A stretch of DNA of 64,000 nt from Achromobacter sp. Root83 (GCF_001428845.1 NZ_LMIU01000012.1:66857-130856), one strand, 5' to 3'. Positions 1 to 11,265 are shown, counted from the stretch's first letter. Program-made: numbers and translations. Notes: generated by a model from the letters alone, not told the origin.

Positions 1-511
1 CGTAGACCTTGACGTTTTCCGACGGGGTGCCCGCCTGGCCCTGCATGATGTGGGGAATGTCGGCCACCGACGGATCGAAGCCGATCGACGCCGTGAACTG
101 GCTTTCGTCGGTGGTGCGCGGGATGCCGTACCACTCGTCGAAGCCACGGTCGGACGGATAGCGGCCCGGGACGTCGCCCAGATGCCACTTGCCATAGTGC
201 GCGGTGGCATAGCCTTGGCCCGACAGTTGCTGCGCGAGCGTGATTTCTTCGCGCGTGAGGCCCTGCGGCAGGCCGGGCGGCACGGATTGCAGGCAGCCGG
301 TGCGGATGGGGTGGCGGCCGCTCATCAGCGCGGAGCGCGTCGGCACGCAGTCGCTTTCCACGTTGAAGTTCTGCAGCAGCAGGCCTTCCGTGGCAAGCCG
401 GTCGATGTGCGGGGTGGGCGCGCCGCGCAAGGCGCCGCCGCCATAGCAGCCAAGCTCGCCCCAGCCCAGGTTGTCGGCCACGATCAATACGATATTCGGC
501 TTTTTTGCCAT
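1..511 (-). CDS. Sulfatase (arylsulfatase family S1), 5' part only
   Basis: Reading leftward from the ATG at 511, 170 codons stay open to the window edge, so the C-terminal part is missing. The product begins MAKKPNIVLIVADN and carries the sulfatase signature C-V-P-T-R at residues 55-59, where Cys55 would be converted to formylglycine, followed by S-A-L-M-S-G-R. A second family block, HYGKWHLGD, appears near residue 108. The usual metal-binding Asp-Asp pair reads Asp13-Asn14, a variant I believe occurs in part of the S1 family. There is no signal peptide, so the enzyme is probably cytoplasmic. It likely hydrolyses a sulfate ester; the substrate cannot be told. It diverges from the LysR gene at 612, the usual layout of a regulator and its target. 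Confidence 0.88.
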   Translation of the reverse strand, partial: MAKKPNIVLIVADNLGWGELGCYGGGALRGAPTPHIDRLATEGLLLQNFNVESDCVPTRSALMSGRHPIRTGCLQSVPPGLPQGLTREEITLAQQLSGQGYATAHYGKWHLGDVPGRYPSDRGFDEWYGIPRTTDESQFTASIGFDPSVADIPHIMQGQAGTPSENVKVY

Positions 512-573
512 TGCGCTGCGCCTCTCGGGATGCTCGGGTAGATCCCAGGATTCTAGGAGTGGGCGCCGACCGT

Positions 574-605
574 AATATTCCTGAAGTTGAGTATTTAGAT
601 AAATA
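574..605. promoter_or_regulatory. AT-rich dyads between sulfatase and LysR genes
   Basis: The 100-bp divergent spacer holds AATATT-N10-AGTATT (574-595, one mismatch between arms) and a perfect TATTTA-GA-TAAATA repeat (592-605). The surrounding DNA is GC-rich, so these AT-rich dyads stand out. LysR-type regulators commonly bind such imperfect dyads between themselves and their target. The assignment as a LysR box is inference. Confidence 0.3.
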
Positions 606-611
606 TTGGTT

Positions 612-1511
612 ATGAATCTGTCGTTGCGGGACATCGAGTACTTCCTGGCCGCCGTCGAGCACGGCAATCTGGATCGCGCCGCCGTGGACTGCGGCGTCAG
701 CCAACCCGCGCTGTCCAAGTCGCTGCAGCGGCTGGAGGCCGACACCGGGCTTGCGCTGCTGGACCGAAGCGGCCGCGGATTGCGCCTGACCTCGGCGGGC
801 ATGGTGTTCCTGGAACACGCGAAGAAACTCTGGGCCGAGTACCTGGACGCCGTCCGGCACGCGATGGAGTTGCGGGTGGGGGAAGCGGGGCTGCTGCGCG
901 TCGGCGCAACGGGAGCCACCGTGGACAGCATCGTGATGCCCGCGCTGCGGCTGCTCTTGCCGCGCCGGCCGGCGCTGCGCATCCAGTTGACGCAGGGGCT
1001 GTCGGACGACCTGAACGAGCAGGTCGCCGGCGGCAAGCTGGACCTGGCCGTCACCCCCATCTACGCCGACGTGCCAGCGGCACTGCACCAGGAGCCGATC
1101 CTCGAAGACAAGCTGTGCGTGGCCGCCAGCCGCAACCATGCGCTGGCCGCCCGCCGGAAACTGTCGCTGCGCGATCTGCAAGGCCAGCGATGGATCCTGC
1201 CCAAGCCCACGGCCATCGCCCGCAAAGCGCTGGATGCCTGCTACGCCGAGGCGGGCCTGAGCCTGCCGGCCGCCGCGCTGGAAGTCGAGCATTTTTCGAA
1301 GGGTACGCTCGAGCTCCTGGCCCATTCCGATCTGCTGGCGATCGTTCCGCAGAGCGCGCTGGCCACCGATCGGGATATCGCCGTGCTGCCGCTTGCGCTG
1401 GGCAAACCGCTGCAGCGCCGTATCGCGCTGATCTCCCGCCATGCCACGACCTGGTCGCCGTTGATGACGGAGTTCCGCGCCGCCATCCTGGACAGCGCCA
1501 GGCAGGCCTGA
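612..1511 (+). CDS. LysR family transcriptional regulator
   Basis: A 299-residue protein of normal LysR length. The N-terminal winged helix-turn-helix covers about residues 3-62 (LRDIEYFLAAVEHGNLDRAA, then SQPALSKSLQRLE), and the rest is a LysR substrate-binding domain. I chose ATG 612 over TTG 606 because the family normally starts a few residues before the LRDIEYF helix. It is divergent from the sulfatase at 511, which is its most likely target. The inducer is unknown. Confidence 0.9.
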   Translation: MNLSLRDIEYFLAAVEHGNLDRAAVDCGVSQPALSKSLQRLEADTGLALLDRSGRGLRLTSAGMVFLEHAKKLWAEYLDAVRHAMELRVGEAGLLRVGATGATVDSIVMPALRLLLPRRPALRIQLTQGLSDDLNEQVAGGKLDLAVTPIYADVPAALHQEPILEDKLCVAASRNHALAARRKLSLRDLQGQRWILPKPTAIARKALDACYAEAGLSLPAAALEVEHFSKGTLELLAHSDLLAIVPQSALATDRDIAVLPLALGKPLQRRIALISRHATTWSPLMTEFRAAILDSARQA

Positions 1512-1543
1512 GTGCCTGGCCCGAATTGCGGGCCCGCTTTTCG

Positions 1544-1560
1544 CTAGGGGAATTCCCTAG
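1544..1560. promoter_or_regulatory. CTAGGG-N5-CCCTAG palindrome upstream of peptide ABC operon
   Basis: CTAGGG at 1544-1549 and CCCTAG at 1555-1560 form a perfect 6-bp inverted repeat, with GGGAATTCCC at its centre. It lies 33 bp after the LysR stop and about 210 bp before the ABC operon. A near-identical element occurs at 52809-52824 upstream of the porin. It could be a protein-binding site or a small hairpin; its function is not known to me. Confidence 0.35.
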
Positions 1561-1772
1561 CCGCCGTTAAGCCCCGCCAGACGCATATCCAGCCCCGGCA
1601 AGGCTTTGCAGGATGATTCTAATAAAGGCAACGGTTTTTTAAAAATATTGATATGGTTGGAAACCTCCCCGCTATCTAGAATTCGCCGCAATCGGCCTGT
1701 GCTGTCAGACGGGACGATTTTCGGGATCACGGCCAGGCACCGCACCGGGCCGGTACTAGACAAGGGGAATCA

Positions 1773-2714
1773 ATGCTTTCGTACACATTGCGACGGCTGC
1801 TCATGACGCTGCCCGTCATGCTGTTCGTTGCGCTGTTCGTGTTCGGCCTGCTGGACCTGGCGCCGGGCGATCCGGCCGCGTTGCTGGCCGGCGAGGACGC
1901 CACGCCGCAGGACATCGCGCGCATCCGCGCGACGCTGGGCCTGGACCAGCCCTTCCTGCTTCGCTTCGGCGAATGGGGCTGGAACGTGCTGCACGGCGAC
2001 CTGGGCACGTCGCTGTTCACAGGCTTGCCCGTCAGCCACATGATCAGCCAGCGGCTGGTGCCGACGTTCTCACTGATGCTGATGACGCTGATCGTGTCGG
2101 TGACGGTGGCCATCCCCATCGGCGCGCTGGCGGCGTGGAAGCACAACCGCCTGCAGGACCGCGGCATCATGGTCCTGGCGGTGTTCAGCTTTTCCGTGCC
2201 CTCGTTCGCGGTGGGCTATCTGCTGGCCTGGGTCTTCGGCCTGCAGTTGCGCTGGTTCCCGGTGCAGGGCTATGTGCCGCTTGCCACGGGCTTCTGGGCC
2301 TCGGTGCACACGCTGGTGCTGCCGGCGCTGGCCCTGGGCAGCGTCTACGTGGCGCTGATCACCCGCATCACGCGGGCGACGCTGCTGGAGACCCTGAGCC
2401 AGGACTATGTGCGCACGGCGCGGGCCAAGGGCGTGGGCAACCGTGGCCTGCTGTTCCGCCACGCGTTGAAGAACGCGGCGGTGCCCATCATCACCGTCAT
2501 CGGCAGCGGCGTGGCCCTGCTGATCAGCGGCACGGTGGTGACCGAGACGGTCTTCTCCATTCCCGGCCTGGGGCGCCTGGTGGTCGACGCCATCCTGCGG
2601 CGCGACTACCCCGTCATCCAGGGGGTGATCCTGCTGTTCAGCTTCATGTACGTGCTGGTCAACCTGCTGGTCGATCTGCTCTACCGCGCCTTTGACCCGA
2701 GGATCAAGTACTGA
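1773..2714 (+). CDS. ABC transporter permease, DppB/OppB type
   Basis: A 313-residue inner-membrane permease with the DppB-type N-terminal helix (LSYTLRRLLMTLPVMLFVAL), the LAPGDPA loop and an EAA-like loop near residue 220 (DYVRTARAKG). ATG 1773 is preceded by AAGGGGA. It overlaps the next gene by one base (stop 2712-2714, next ATG 2714). It should pair with the second permease, the double ATPase and the binding protein downstream to import an oligopeptide-like solute. The substrate is inferred only from the family and from the metallopeptidase gene at the end of the operon. Confidence 0.92.
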   Translation: MLSYTLRRLLMTLPVMLFVALFVFGLLDLAPGDPAALLAGEDATPQDIARIRATLGLDQPFLLRFGEWGWNVLHGDLGTSLFTGLPVSHMISQRLVPTFSLMLMTLIVSVTVAIPIGALAAWKHNRLQDRGIMVLAVFSFSVPSFAVGYLLAWVFGLQLRWFPVQGYVPLATGFWASVHTLVLPALALGSVYVALITRITRATLLETLSQDYVRTARAKGVGNRGLLFRHALKNAAVPIITVIGSGVALLISGTVVTETVFSIPGLGRLVVDAILRRDYPVIQGVILLFSFMYVLVNLLVDLLYRAFDPRIKY

Positions 2715-3547
2715 TGGATACCTTTACCGGCTTTCTCAAGCGGCATCCGACCACCGCCGTCGGCGGCGCGCTGCTCCTGTTGCTGTTCCTGATGGCGCTG
2801 TGCGCGCCCTGGCTCGGAACGGTGGACCCGACGGCGCTGTCTCCCATCCACCGCACGCGCGCCCCGAGCGCGCAATTCTGGTTCGGCACCGACCTGCTGG
2901 GTCGCGACGTGTATTCGCGGGTGATCTACGGCGCCCGGGTGTCGCTGATCGTGGGCTTCACCGTGGCGGCGCTGTCCACCGTGATCGGCGTGCTGATCGG
3001 CCTGGCGGCGGGATTCGTGCGCTGGGTGGATGCGGTGGTGATGCGGATCATGGACGGCTTCATGTCGATCCCGACGATCCTGCTGGCCATCGCGCTGATC
3101 GCGCTGACCCGCGCGTCCCTGCAGAACGTGATCATCGCGATCACCATCGCCGAGGTTCCGCGCGTCGTGCGCCTGGTGCGCGGCCTGGTGCTGACGCTGC
3201 GTGAACAACCCTATGTGGAGGCGGCGGTGGCCGCCGGCGCCAGCCGGCTGCGCATCGTGCTGCGGCACATTTTCCCGAACACGCTGGCCGCGCTGATGGT
3301 GCAGGCCACCTATATCTGCGGCGTAGCGATCCTGGCCGAGGCCAGCCTGTCGTTCATCGGCGCGGGCGTGCCGCCTTCGGTGCCGTCGTGGGGCAACATC
3401 ATGGCCGAAGGGCGCGCGCTGTGGCAGATCAAGCCGCACCTGATCGCTTTCCCGGCGGTGTTCCTGTCCATCACGATCCTGGCGATCAACATGCTGGGCG
3501 ACGGACTGCGCGACGCGGTGGACCCGCGCATGGCCAAGAGGATCTGA
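2714..3547 (+). CDS. ABC transporter permease, DppC/OppC type
   Basis: A 277-residue partner permease. It has the OppC_N region, the family block GTDLLGRDVYSRVIYGARVS at about residues 57-76, and the EAA-type loop EAAVAAGASRLRIVLRHIFPN around residue 172, which contacts the ATPase. It is translationally coupled to the upstream permease by a TGATG junction and is followed after 3 bases by the ATPase gene. Together the two permeases form the channel of a family-5 binding-protein importer. Confidence 0.92.
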   Translation: MDTFTGFLKRHPTTAVGGALLLLLFLMALCAPWLGTVDPTALSPIHRTRAPSAQFWFGTDLLGRDVYSRVIYGARVSLIVGFTVAALSTVIGVLIGLAAGFVRWVDAVVMRIMDGFMSIPTILLAIALIALTRASLQNVIIAITIAEVPRVVRLVRGLVLTLREQPYVEAAVAAGASRLRIVLRHIFPNTLAALMVQATYICGVAILAEASLSFIGAGVPPSVPSWGNIMAEGRALWQIKPHLIAFPAVFLSITILAINMLGDGLRDAVDPRMAKRI

Positions 3548-3550
3548 ACC

Positions 3551-5401
<1,851 letters not shown>

Positions 5402-5446
5402 CGGCAACAGAACGTCGTTTTTTCCTTTTTATCCTGGAGATAGAAA

Positions 5447-7039
5447 ATGGATCGTAGGAATTTCTTGCTGGCTTCTTCCGCTACGGCGGCCGCCTGGACC
5501 TTGCCTGGCCTGTCGTGGGCCGCGCCCGCGAAAGCGTCGTTCCGCTGGGTGCCCCAGGCGGACCTGACCTTGCTGGACCCCATGTTCACCACCGTGGCGA
5601 TGACCCAGGTGCACGCCCAACTGGTGTTCGACACGCTCTATGGGCTGGATGAGCAATACCTGCCCAGCCCGCAGATGGCCGCCGGCCACGTCAGCGAGAA
5701 CGGCGGCCTGCTGTGGAAGATCACGCTGCGCGACGGCCTGAAGTTCCATGACGGCGCGCCGGTGCGCGCGCAGGACGTGGTGGCCAGCATCCAGCGCTGG
5801 GCCAAGAAGGACCTGATGGGCCGGTCGCTCATGCAGTCGACCGAATCGCTGACCGCGCTGGACGACAAGACGATCCAGTTCCAGCTCAAGAAGCCTTTCC
5901 CGCTGATCCTTCACGCGCTGGGCCGGCAGTCCGGCAACATGGCCGGCATCATGCCGGAACGCCTGGCCAAGCTGCCGGAGACCGAGCAGGTCAAGGAAAT
6001 GGTCGGCAGCGGCCCCTTTACCTTTGCCGCCGGCAAGTGGGTGTCCGGCTCGCGCGTGGTGTATGAGAAGTTCGGCGGCTACGTGCCGCGCAAGGACGAC
6101 AGGAAACCGGTGTTCACGGCCGGGCCCAAGGTGGCGCACGTGGACGAAGTGCACTGGCACATCATCCCGGACCGCGCCACGGCCATCGCGGCCCTGCAGG
6201 CCAACGAGGTGGACGGCGTCGAGATGGTGGACAGCGACTTCCTGCCCATCCTGAGCCAGGACCCCAACATCCATCTGGTCAAGCGCAGCCTGCCGACCAT
6301 CGGCGTGATGCGCTTTAACCATCTGCACGCGCCGTTCGACAATCCGGCGATCCGCCGCGCCGTGCTCAGCGTGGTGAACCAGACCGAATACATGACGGCG
6401 ATGAACGGCGCCGACTTCCCGGAATACTGGAGCGACCGCTGCGGCGTGTTCGTGCCCGGTTCGCCCATGGACAGCGACGCGGGCATGGAGAAGCTCACCG
6501 GCAAGCGCGATATCGACGCGGCGCGCGCGGCGATCAAGGCGGCCGGCTACAAGGGCGAGACCGTGGTGCTGCTGGACCCGGTGGACTTCCCGACCTGGCA
6601 TGCCGCCGCCCTGGTGACGGCGGACCTTTTCAAGCGCCTGGGCTTCAAGGTGGACTTGCAGACCATGGACTGGGGCACCGCCGTGCAGCGCCGCAACAAT
6701 CAGGAAGCGCCCACGGCGGGCGGTTGGAGCGTGGCGTTCACGGGCAACACCGGCCCCAACAACCTGGACCCGGCGGGCCACCTGCCGATGCGCGGCAACG
6801 GCAAGCAGGCCTGGTTCGGCTGGCCCACCAGCGAACGCCTGGAGCAGTTGCGCCTGGACTGGTTCAACGCGCCCGACCTGGAAGCGCAGAAGAAGATCTG
6901 CCGCGAGATCCAGTTGCAGGTGTTCGAGGACGTGCCCTACATCCCGCTGGGCGCGAGCTATCCGGTCAGCGCGCTGCGCCGCGAATGGAAGGATTTCCAG
7001 CCGCAGATGTCGCTGTTCTACACCTTGCACAAGGCCTGA
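5447..7039 (+). CDS. Family-5 solute-binding protein of the peptide-type importer
   Basis: A 530-residue extracytoplasmic solute-binding protein (SBP_bac_5). The N-terminus MDRRNFLLASSATAAA has a twin-arginine-like R-R-N-F-L motif followed by a hydrophobic stretch and LSWA-AP, so Tat export with cleavage near residue 25 is likely. The family blocks RDGLKFHDGAPV and WSDRCGVFVPGSP are present. It lies 45 bp after the ATPase gene, behind a TGGAGA ribosome site, and 11 bp before the M81 peptidase. The ligand is unknown. Confidence 0.9.
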   Translation: MDRRNFLLASSATAAAWTLPGLSWAAPAKASFRWVPQADLTLLDPMFTTVAMTQVHAQLVFDTLYGLDEQYLPSPQMAAGHVSENGGLLWKITLRDGLKFHDGAPVRAQDVVASIQRWAKKDLMGRSLMQSTESLTALDDKTIQFQLKKPFPLILHALGRQSGNMAGIMPERLAKLPETEQVKEMVGSGPFTFAAGKWVSGSRVVYEKFGGYVPRKDDRKPVFTAGPKVAHVDEVHWHIIPDRATAIAALQANEVDGVEMVDSDFLPILSQDPNIHLVKRSLPTIGVMRFNHLHAPFDNPAIRRAVLSVVNQTEYMTAMNGADFPEYWSDRCGVFVPGSPMDSDAGMEKLTGKRDIDAARAAIKAAGYKGETVVLLDPVDFPTWHAAALVTADLFKRLGFKVDLQTMDWGTAVQRRNNQEAPTAGGWSVAFTGNTGPNNLDPAGHLPMRGNGKQAWFGWPTSERLEQLRLDWFNAPDLEAQKKICREIQLQVFEDVPYIPLGASYPVSALRREWKDFQPQMSLFYTLHKA

Positions 7040-7050
7040 AGGAGTTTCGT

Positions 7051-8595
7051 ATGAGCAGCAAGGCTCCGAAGGTCGCCATTCTTGGCTTTCACCTGGAATC
7101 CAACGCATTCTGCCCGCTGTCGGTCGAGGCCGATTTCCAGGCGCAGTGCTGGGAGGAGGGCGAGGCCATCTCCGAGCTCGCGCGCGGCCCCAGCCGCCTG
7201 CCCAGCGAGGTGGCGGGGTTTTATGACCGCATGAACCAGACGGGAAGCTGGACGCCGGCGCCGCTGATCGTGATCGGCGCGCCGCCGGGAGGCCCGGCCA
7301 GCGCCAGCGTCTGGGCCGCCTTCCTGGCCGAGACGGAGCAGCGCCTGCGCGCCGCCATGCCGGTGGACGCGGTGTACGTGGCCAACCATGGGGCCTCGTC
7401 CGCGGAAGGCGAGGACGACACCGAGGCGACGCTGATGCGCCTCTTGCGCGCCATCGTCGGGCCGGACGTTCCCGTCGTGGCCACGCACGACCTGCACTGC
7501 AATGTCTCGGCGCAAACCGTGGACGCGCTGGACGGCCTGATCGCCTACCGCACCAACCCGCACGTGGACCAGCGCGAGCGGGCAGCGGAAGCGGCCGACA
7601 TGATCCGCGAGATCCTGGACGGCACGCGCATGGTCACGGCCTATGTGCGCCTGCCCCTGACGCCGCCTTCCGTCACGCTGTTGACGGCCAGCGGGCCTTA
7701 TGCGGACCTGGTGGCGCTGGGCGCATCGCTGACGCAGAAGCGTGGCGAGGGGCCGATCGCCAACGTGGCGGTGTGTTCGGGCTTCGTGTTTTCGGACCTG
7801 CCCAAATGCGGCGTGACCATCACGGTCACCGCGCGCGGCGACCTGCGGGCGGCTCGCCGCACGGCCATGCAGGTGGCGCGCGCGGGCTGGGCCGACCGGA
7901 GCCGCTATGTCGCCAATACCGTGGACGTGGCGCGCGCCGTGGAACTGGCCCGCGCCGCCCCGCAGCCCTTGCTGTTCGCGGACGTGGCCGACAATCCGGG
8001 CGGTGGCGGGCGGGGCAGCACCACCTGGCTGCTGCGGGCGTTCGACCAGGCGCGCATCCCCGGCGTGGTGCTGGGGGTGTTCGTCGATCCCGCCCTGGCC
8101 GCGCGAGCCGGGGAGCTGGGCGTCGGGGCGGAATTCGACGCGGTGTTCAACCAGGTCGAGACCGAGTACTCGCGCCGTTACACGGTGCGCGCCAGGGTGC
8201 TGAAGCTGACCGACGGCGAAGGCATGGGCCGGCGCGGCATCCTGCGCGGGCGCAAGTTCTCGATGGGCGCGACCTGCGTGCTGGAGCTGGTGGATTCGGG
8301 CATGAGGGTGGTGGTGGGCAGCCTGCGCCGCCAGTTGGCCGAACCCGCCATGCTGGAGATGCATGGCATCGACATCGCGCAGGCCGGGCATGTGATCGTC
8401 AAGAGCCGCGGCCATTATCGGGCGGGCTTCGACGAGTTCTTCCCCGACGAGCGCATCCACGACGTGGACAGCCCGGGGCTGACCACGCCGAACCTCAAGC
8501 AGATCGACTTCAAGCGGCTGCCCCGGCCGGTCTGGCCGCTGGATGACGCTGCCGCCTGGCGCGAACCGGAATGGGCGGCGGATCTGGGGGACTAG
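7051..8595 (+). CDS. M81 family metallopeptidase (MlrC-like)
   Basis: A 514-residue protein starting MSSKAPKVAILGFHLESNAF, typical of the M81/DUF1485 family. The founder MlrC of microcystin degraders cleaves small linear peptides. The family blocks NHGASSAEGEDDTEA, THDLHCNVS and RTNPHVDQRERA carry the likely metal ligands, and LFADVADNPGGGGRGSTTW begins the C-terminal domain. The ATG at 7051 has AAGGAG about 9 bases upstream. As the last gene of a peptide-type ABC operon it probably acts on the imported compound, perhaps an unusual amide or N-modified amino acid. No signal peptide is seen, so it should be cytoplasmic. Confidence 0.85.
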   Translation: MSSKAPKVAILGFHLESNAFCPLSVEADFQAQCWEEGEAISELARGPSRLPSEVAGFYDRMNQTGSWTPAPLIVIGAPPGGPASASVWAAFLAETEQRLRAAMPVDAVYVANHGASSAEGEDDTEATLMRLLRAIVGPDVPVVATHDLHCNVSAQTVDALDGLIAYRTNPHVDQRERAAEAADMIREILDGTRMVTAYVRLPLTPPSVTLLTASGPYADLVALGASLTQKRGEGPIANVAVCSGFVFSDLPKCGVTITVTARGDLRAARRTAMQVARAGWADRSRYVANTVDVARAVELARAAPQPLLFADVADNPGGGGRGSTTWLLRAFDQARIPGVVLGVFVDPALAARAGELGVGAEFDAVFNQVETEYSRRYTVRARVLKLTDGEGMGRRGILRGRKFSMGATCVLELVDSGMRVVVGSLRRQLAEPAMLEMHGIDIAQAGHVIVKSRGHYRAGFDEFFPDERIHDVDSPGLTTPNLKQIDFKRLPRPVWPLDDAAAWREPEWAADLGD

Positions 8596-8628
8596 GAAGG
8601 CGTGCGGCGCGCGTCCCAGGCGGCGCGC

Positions 8629-9612
8629 CTAGCGGGCGGTGTCCAGCCGGGCAGCCATCCAGGCGGGATGGGCGTAGGCGGCATCGATGTGCGCGCCCAG
8701 CGATTCCACGAAGCGGGTGACGCTGGACGGCAGATGCCGGCCCGCCATCGTCTGGATATGCATATTGCGCTGATGCAGCTCGGTGTTGGACATGGGGATC
8801 TTTATCAATTCCCCGCGTTCGGTCGAGGTCATGACCGTGAGGTCGCCGGAAAAGCTGATCGCGCCCCAGCGCAGGCAACTGTTCTCGATCGCGCCCTGGT
8901 TGTTGCAGGTCATGGCCACGTTGAGTTCGATCTTCTCGTGCATGCAGCACAGGTCGATGATGAAGCGGATGGTGCTGCCCGGGCCCATCAGCGCGACGGG
9001 GTGGTTGCCGATATCGCGCATCGACAGGGTCTTGCGGCCGGCCAGCGGATGGTCCGGCGCCATGACCGCAATGACCGGCATGCGGCGCGCATACTGCACG
9101 TGCACGCCCTGGGGCGGCGACAGGTTGTAGCTCATGCCGATGTCGTCCTCGCCTTCGCGCACGCGCCGGTTGATCTCCGAGGACTGCAGGATATTCAGAT
9201 CGAAGCGCAGCGACGGTTCGATCGCGCGGAATTCGCCGATGACCCGCGGCAGCAGCTCGCGGCCAAAGGCCTGGTTGGCCGAAATGCGGATGAGCTTCTG
9301 TCCGACCTGGTTCAGGTCGCGGATCTCGGCGCGGGCGCGTTCGGCCTCCAGCGAGGCTCGCCGCGCATAGGCCTTCAACAGTTGCCCGGCCTCGGTCAGG
9401 ACCATGCCGCGCGCGTGCCGGTCGAAGAGCAGTGTCTGGTGCTCTTCTTCCAGCTTGCGCACCATCCGGCTGACCGCCGACGGCGCCACGTGCAGCTTCT
9501 GCGCGGCCAAGGTAAGCGAGCCCGAGTCCACGACTTCAAGAAAATAGCGCAGGGCAGTATTGAGCATGGCGGCGGGTAGGGTTGCGGCGCGCTCCATACT
9601 AACGGAAAGCAT
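8629..9612 (-). CDS. LysR family transcriptional regulator
   Basis: About 327 residues from ATG 9612; ATG 9597 and GTG 9651 are in-frame alternatives. I prefer 9612 because the helix-turn-helix (LNTALRYFLEVVDSGSLTLA, then PSAVSRMVRKLEEE) begins about 17 residues later. A GAAGGAGA sequence lies some 14 bases upstream, which is rather far. A LysR substrate-binding domain fills the rest. It converges with the MlrC gene and lies 52 bp downstream of the leftward permease operon, so it may be co-transcribed with that operon. Its target is not evident. Confidence 0.85.
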   Translation of the reverse strand: MLSVSMERAATLPAAMLNTALRYFLEVVDSGSLTLAAQKLHVAPSAVSRMVRKLEEEHQTLLFDRHARGMVLTEAGQLLKAYARRASLEAERARAEIRDLNQVGQKLIRISANQAFGRELLPRVIGEFRAIEPSLRFDLNILQSSEINRRVREGEDDIGMSYNLSPPQGVHVQYARRMPVIAVMAPDHPLAGRKTLSMRDIGNHPVALMGPGSTIRFIIDLCCMHEKIELNVAMTCNNQGAIENSCLRWGAISFSGDLTVMTSTERGELIKIPMSNTELHQRNMHIQTMAGRHLPSSVTRFVESLGAHIDAAYAHPAWMAARLDTAR

Positions 9613-9664
9613 GCGCCGCCGCTGATCTCCTTCGACAGGATTTCCTGGCACGCCAATGATGCGT

Positions 9665-10459
9665 CTAGCGTCCCCAGCGCGTCTTCAAGCGCCGCTCGAA
9701 CATGCGCAGCGCCATATCGATGCCTATGCCGACGATGCCGATGGCGATCATGCCCGCCATGACGATATTGGTCGCGACGTTGAGCTGGCCTTGCACCATC
9801 ATGTAGCCGATGCCATTGCCCACCACGATCAGTTCCGCGCCCACCAGCGACTGCCAGCCTATCCCTGCGCTGACTCGCAAGCCTGCGAGGATGGACGGCA
9901 GCGATGCCGGCAGCAGCACTTCGGCCACGATGCGGGGTCCGCTGGCGCCCAGCGTGCGGGAGGCTTCGAGCAGGCGGATGTCCACGAACTTGGCGCCCCG
10001 GTAGGCGCTGATCAGGCAGGGCGGGAAGGCGCCGGCGAAGATGATCAGGGTGGGGCCGCCTATGCCCGTGCCGAACCACAGGCCCGCGAACGGCACCCAG
10101 GCGATGGGCGCCACAAAACGCAGCGCGTCGAAGAACGGGCTCACCACGTCGTCCAGCCAGCGGTACCAGCCCATCAGCAGGCCTAGCGGAATGCCGATCG
10201 CGGCGGCCAGCAGGAAGCCGCAGGCGAAGCGGTAAAGACTGGCGCCCAGGTGCCCCCACAGAGTGGCGCCGGAATAAGGCTGGCTGCTGAACTCGACGAT
10301 CGTCCGCAGCACGGCCAACGGCCCGGGCAGATAGTTGCCGGGAAAGATGCCTGCCACGCTCAGCAGGTGCCAGGCCAGGAAGAAGCCGCCCAGCCCCAGG
10401 CACGAAAGTCCGGCATTGATGGCGGGTGAGTCGCCCGCGGCGCGCGTCAGGGTAGCCAT
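9665..10459 (-). CDS. ABC transporter permease, SsuC/TauC type (second copy)
   Basis: A 264-residue inner-membrane permease of the nitrate/sulfonate/taurine group. It starts at ATG 10459, with AAGAAGG upstream; the 13-base overlap with the preceding permease gene implies translational coupling. The EAA loop is SRTLGASGPRIVAEVLLPASLP, which docks to the ATPase. Two different permeases in one operon suggest a heterodimeric channel; the matching ATPase and binding protein lie on the opposite strand at 17722 and 13490. Confidence 0.9.
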   Translation of the reverse strand: MATLTRAAGDSPAINAGLSCLGLGGFFLAWHLLSVAGIFPGNYLPGPLAVLRTIVEFSSQPYSGATLWGHLGASLYRFACGFLLAAAIGIPLGLLMGWYRWLDDVVSPFFDALRFVAPIAWVPFAGLWFGTGIGGPTLIIFAGAFPPCLISAYRGAKFVDIRLLEASRTLGASGPRIVAEVLLPASLPSILAGLRVSAGIGWQSLVGAELIVVGNGIGYMMVQGQLNVATNIVMAGMIAIGIVGIGIDMALRMFERRLKTRWGR

Positions 10460-11256
10460 GGCAATGCCTTCTTTTCTATCCATTCGAGTCCGCGCGTCAT
10501 CACGGCGCCCAGCAGGCCCACCCAGATCATCGCGTACAGGATCATGCCCGGCCGGATGTCCAGCGCCGCCGTGTCGAGCACCTTGCCCAGGCCGATGAAG
10601 GCGCCGATGAGCTCCGCGGCGACCAGGGTCATCCAGGCGGTCTGCAGCGACAGGCGCAGGCCCGTGAACATCATGGGCAGGGAACCCGGTACCAGCACGT
10701 CCCGCAGCATCCGCACCGGGCCGCCCGCGCCATGCACGCGCGCGGCCTCGATGAGCGTCGGATCGATATTGCGTACGCCCGCATAGGTGTTGATGAGTGC
10801 CGGGGTGAACGAAGACACCCAGATAAGAAAGATCTTGGCCGGATCGCCCAGGCCCAGCCATAGAATGGCCAGCGGAATCCAGGCCAGCGGCGGAATCGGG
10901 CGCAGCAATGAAAAGACCGGCCCGATCAGGGCGTCGAAGCGCCTGCTGAACCCCATGAGCAGGCCCAGCGGCACGCCGGTGGAGATGGCGACCAGAAAGC
11001 CCAGGAACACCAGGCGCAGGCTGTGTCCGATGTGCTGGAACAGCGTGCCGCCCGCATAGCCGGAGTCCTGAGACAGCTGGACGGCGGCCTGCCAGGTGGT
11101 GGCGGGCGTGGGGAAGCGCGCGCCGTTGACCAGGCCCAGCGCCGCGAGGGCTGCCCAGATGGCGAAGGCGATCGCCACGGCGGTGACGCCGACGGTGATC
11201 CGGCGGCGGGAGGCGCGCGGACGGCGCGCCGGCAAGGTTGCAGTATGTTCACTCAT
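10447..11256 (-). CDS. ABC transporter permease, SsuC/TauC type (first copy)
   Basis: A 269-residue permease beginning MSEHTATLPARRPRASRRR, then a first membrane helix (VTAVAIAFAIWAALAALG) and the EAA loop EAARVHGAGGPVRMLRDVLVPG. It lies 9 bp downstream of the beta-hydroxyacid dehydrogenase gene and overlaps the next permease by 13 bases. It is part of the LacI-controlled leftward operon. The family imports alkanesulfonates, taurine, nitrate, aromatic acids or pyrimidine precursors; sequence alone does not tell which. Confidence 0.9.
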   Translation of the reverse strand: MSEHTATLPARRPRASRRRITVGVTAVAIAFAIWAALAALGLVNGARFPTPATTWQAAVQLSQDSGYAGGTLFQHIGHSLRLVFLGFLVAISTGVPLGLLMGFSRRFDALIGPVFSLLRPIPPLAWIPLAILWLGLGDPAKIFLIWVSSFTPALINTYAGVRNIDPTLIEAARVHGAGGPVRMLRDVLVPGSLPMMFTGLRLSLQTAWMTLVAAELIGAFIGLGKVLDTAALDIRPGMILYAMIWVGLLGAVMTRGLEWIEKKALPWLP

Positions 11257-11265
11257 GGCGTGGCC

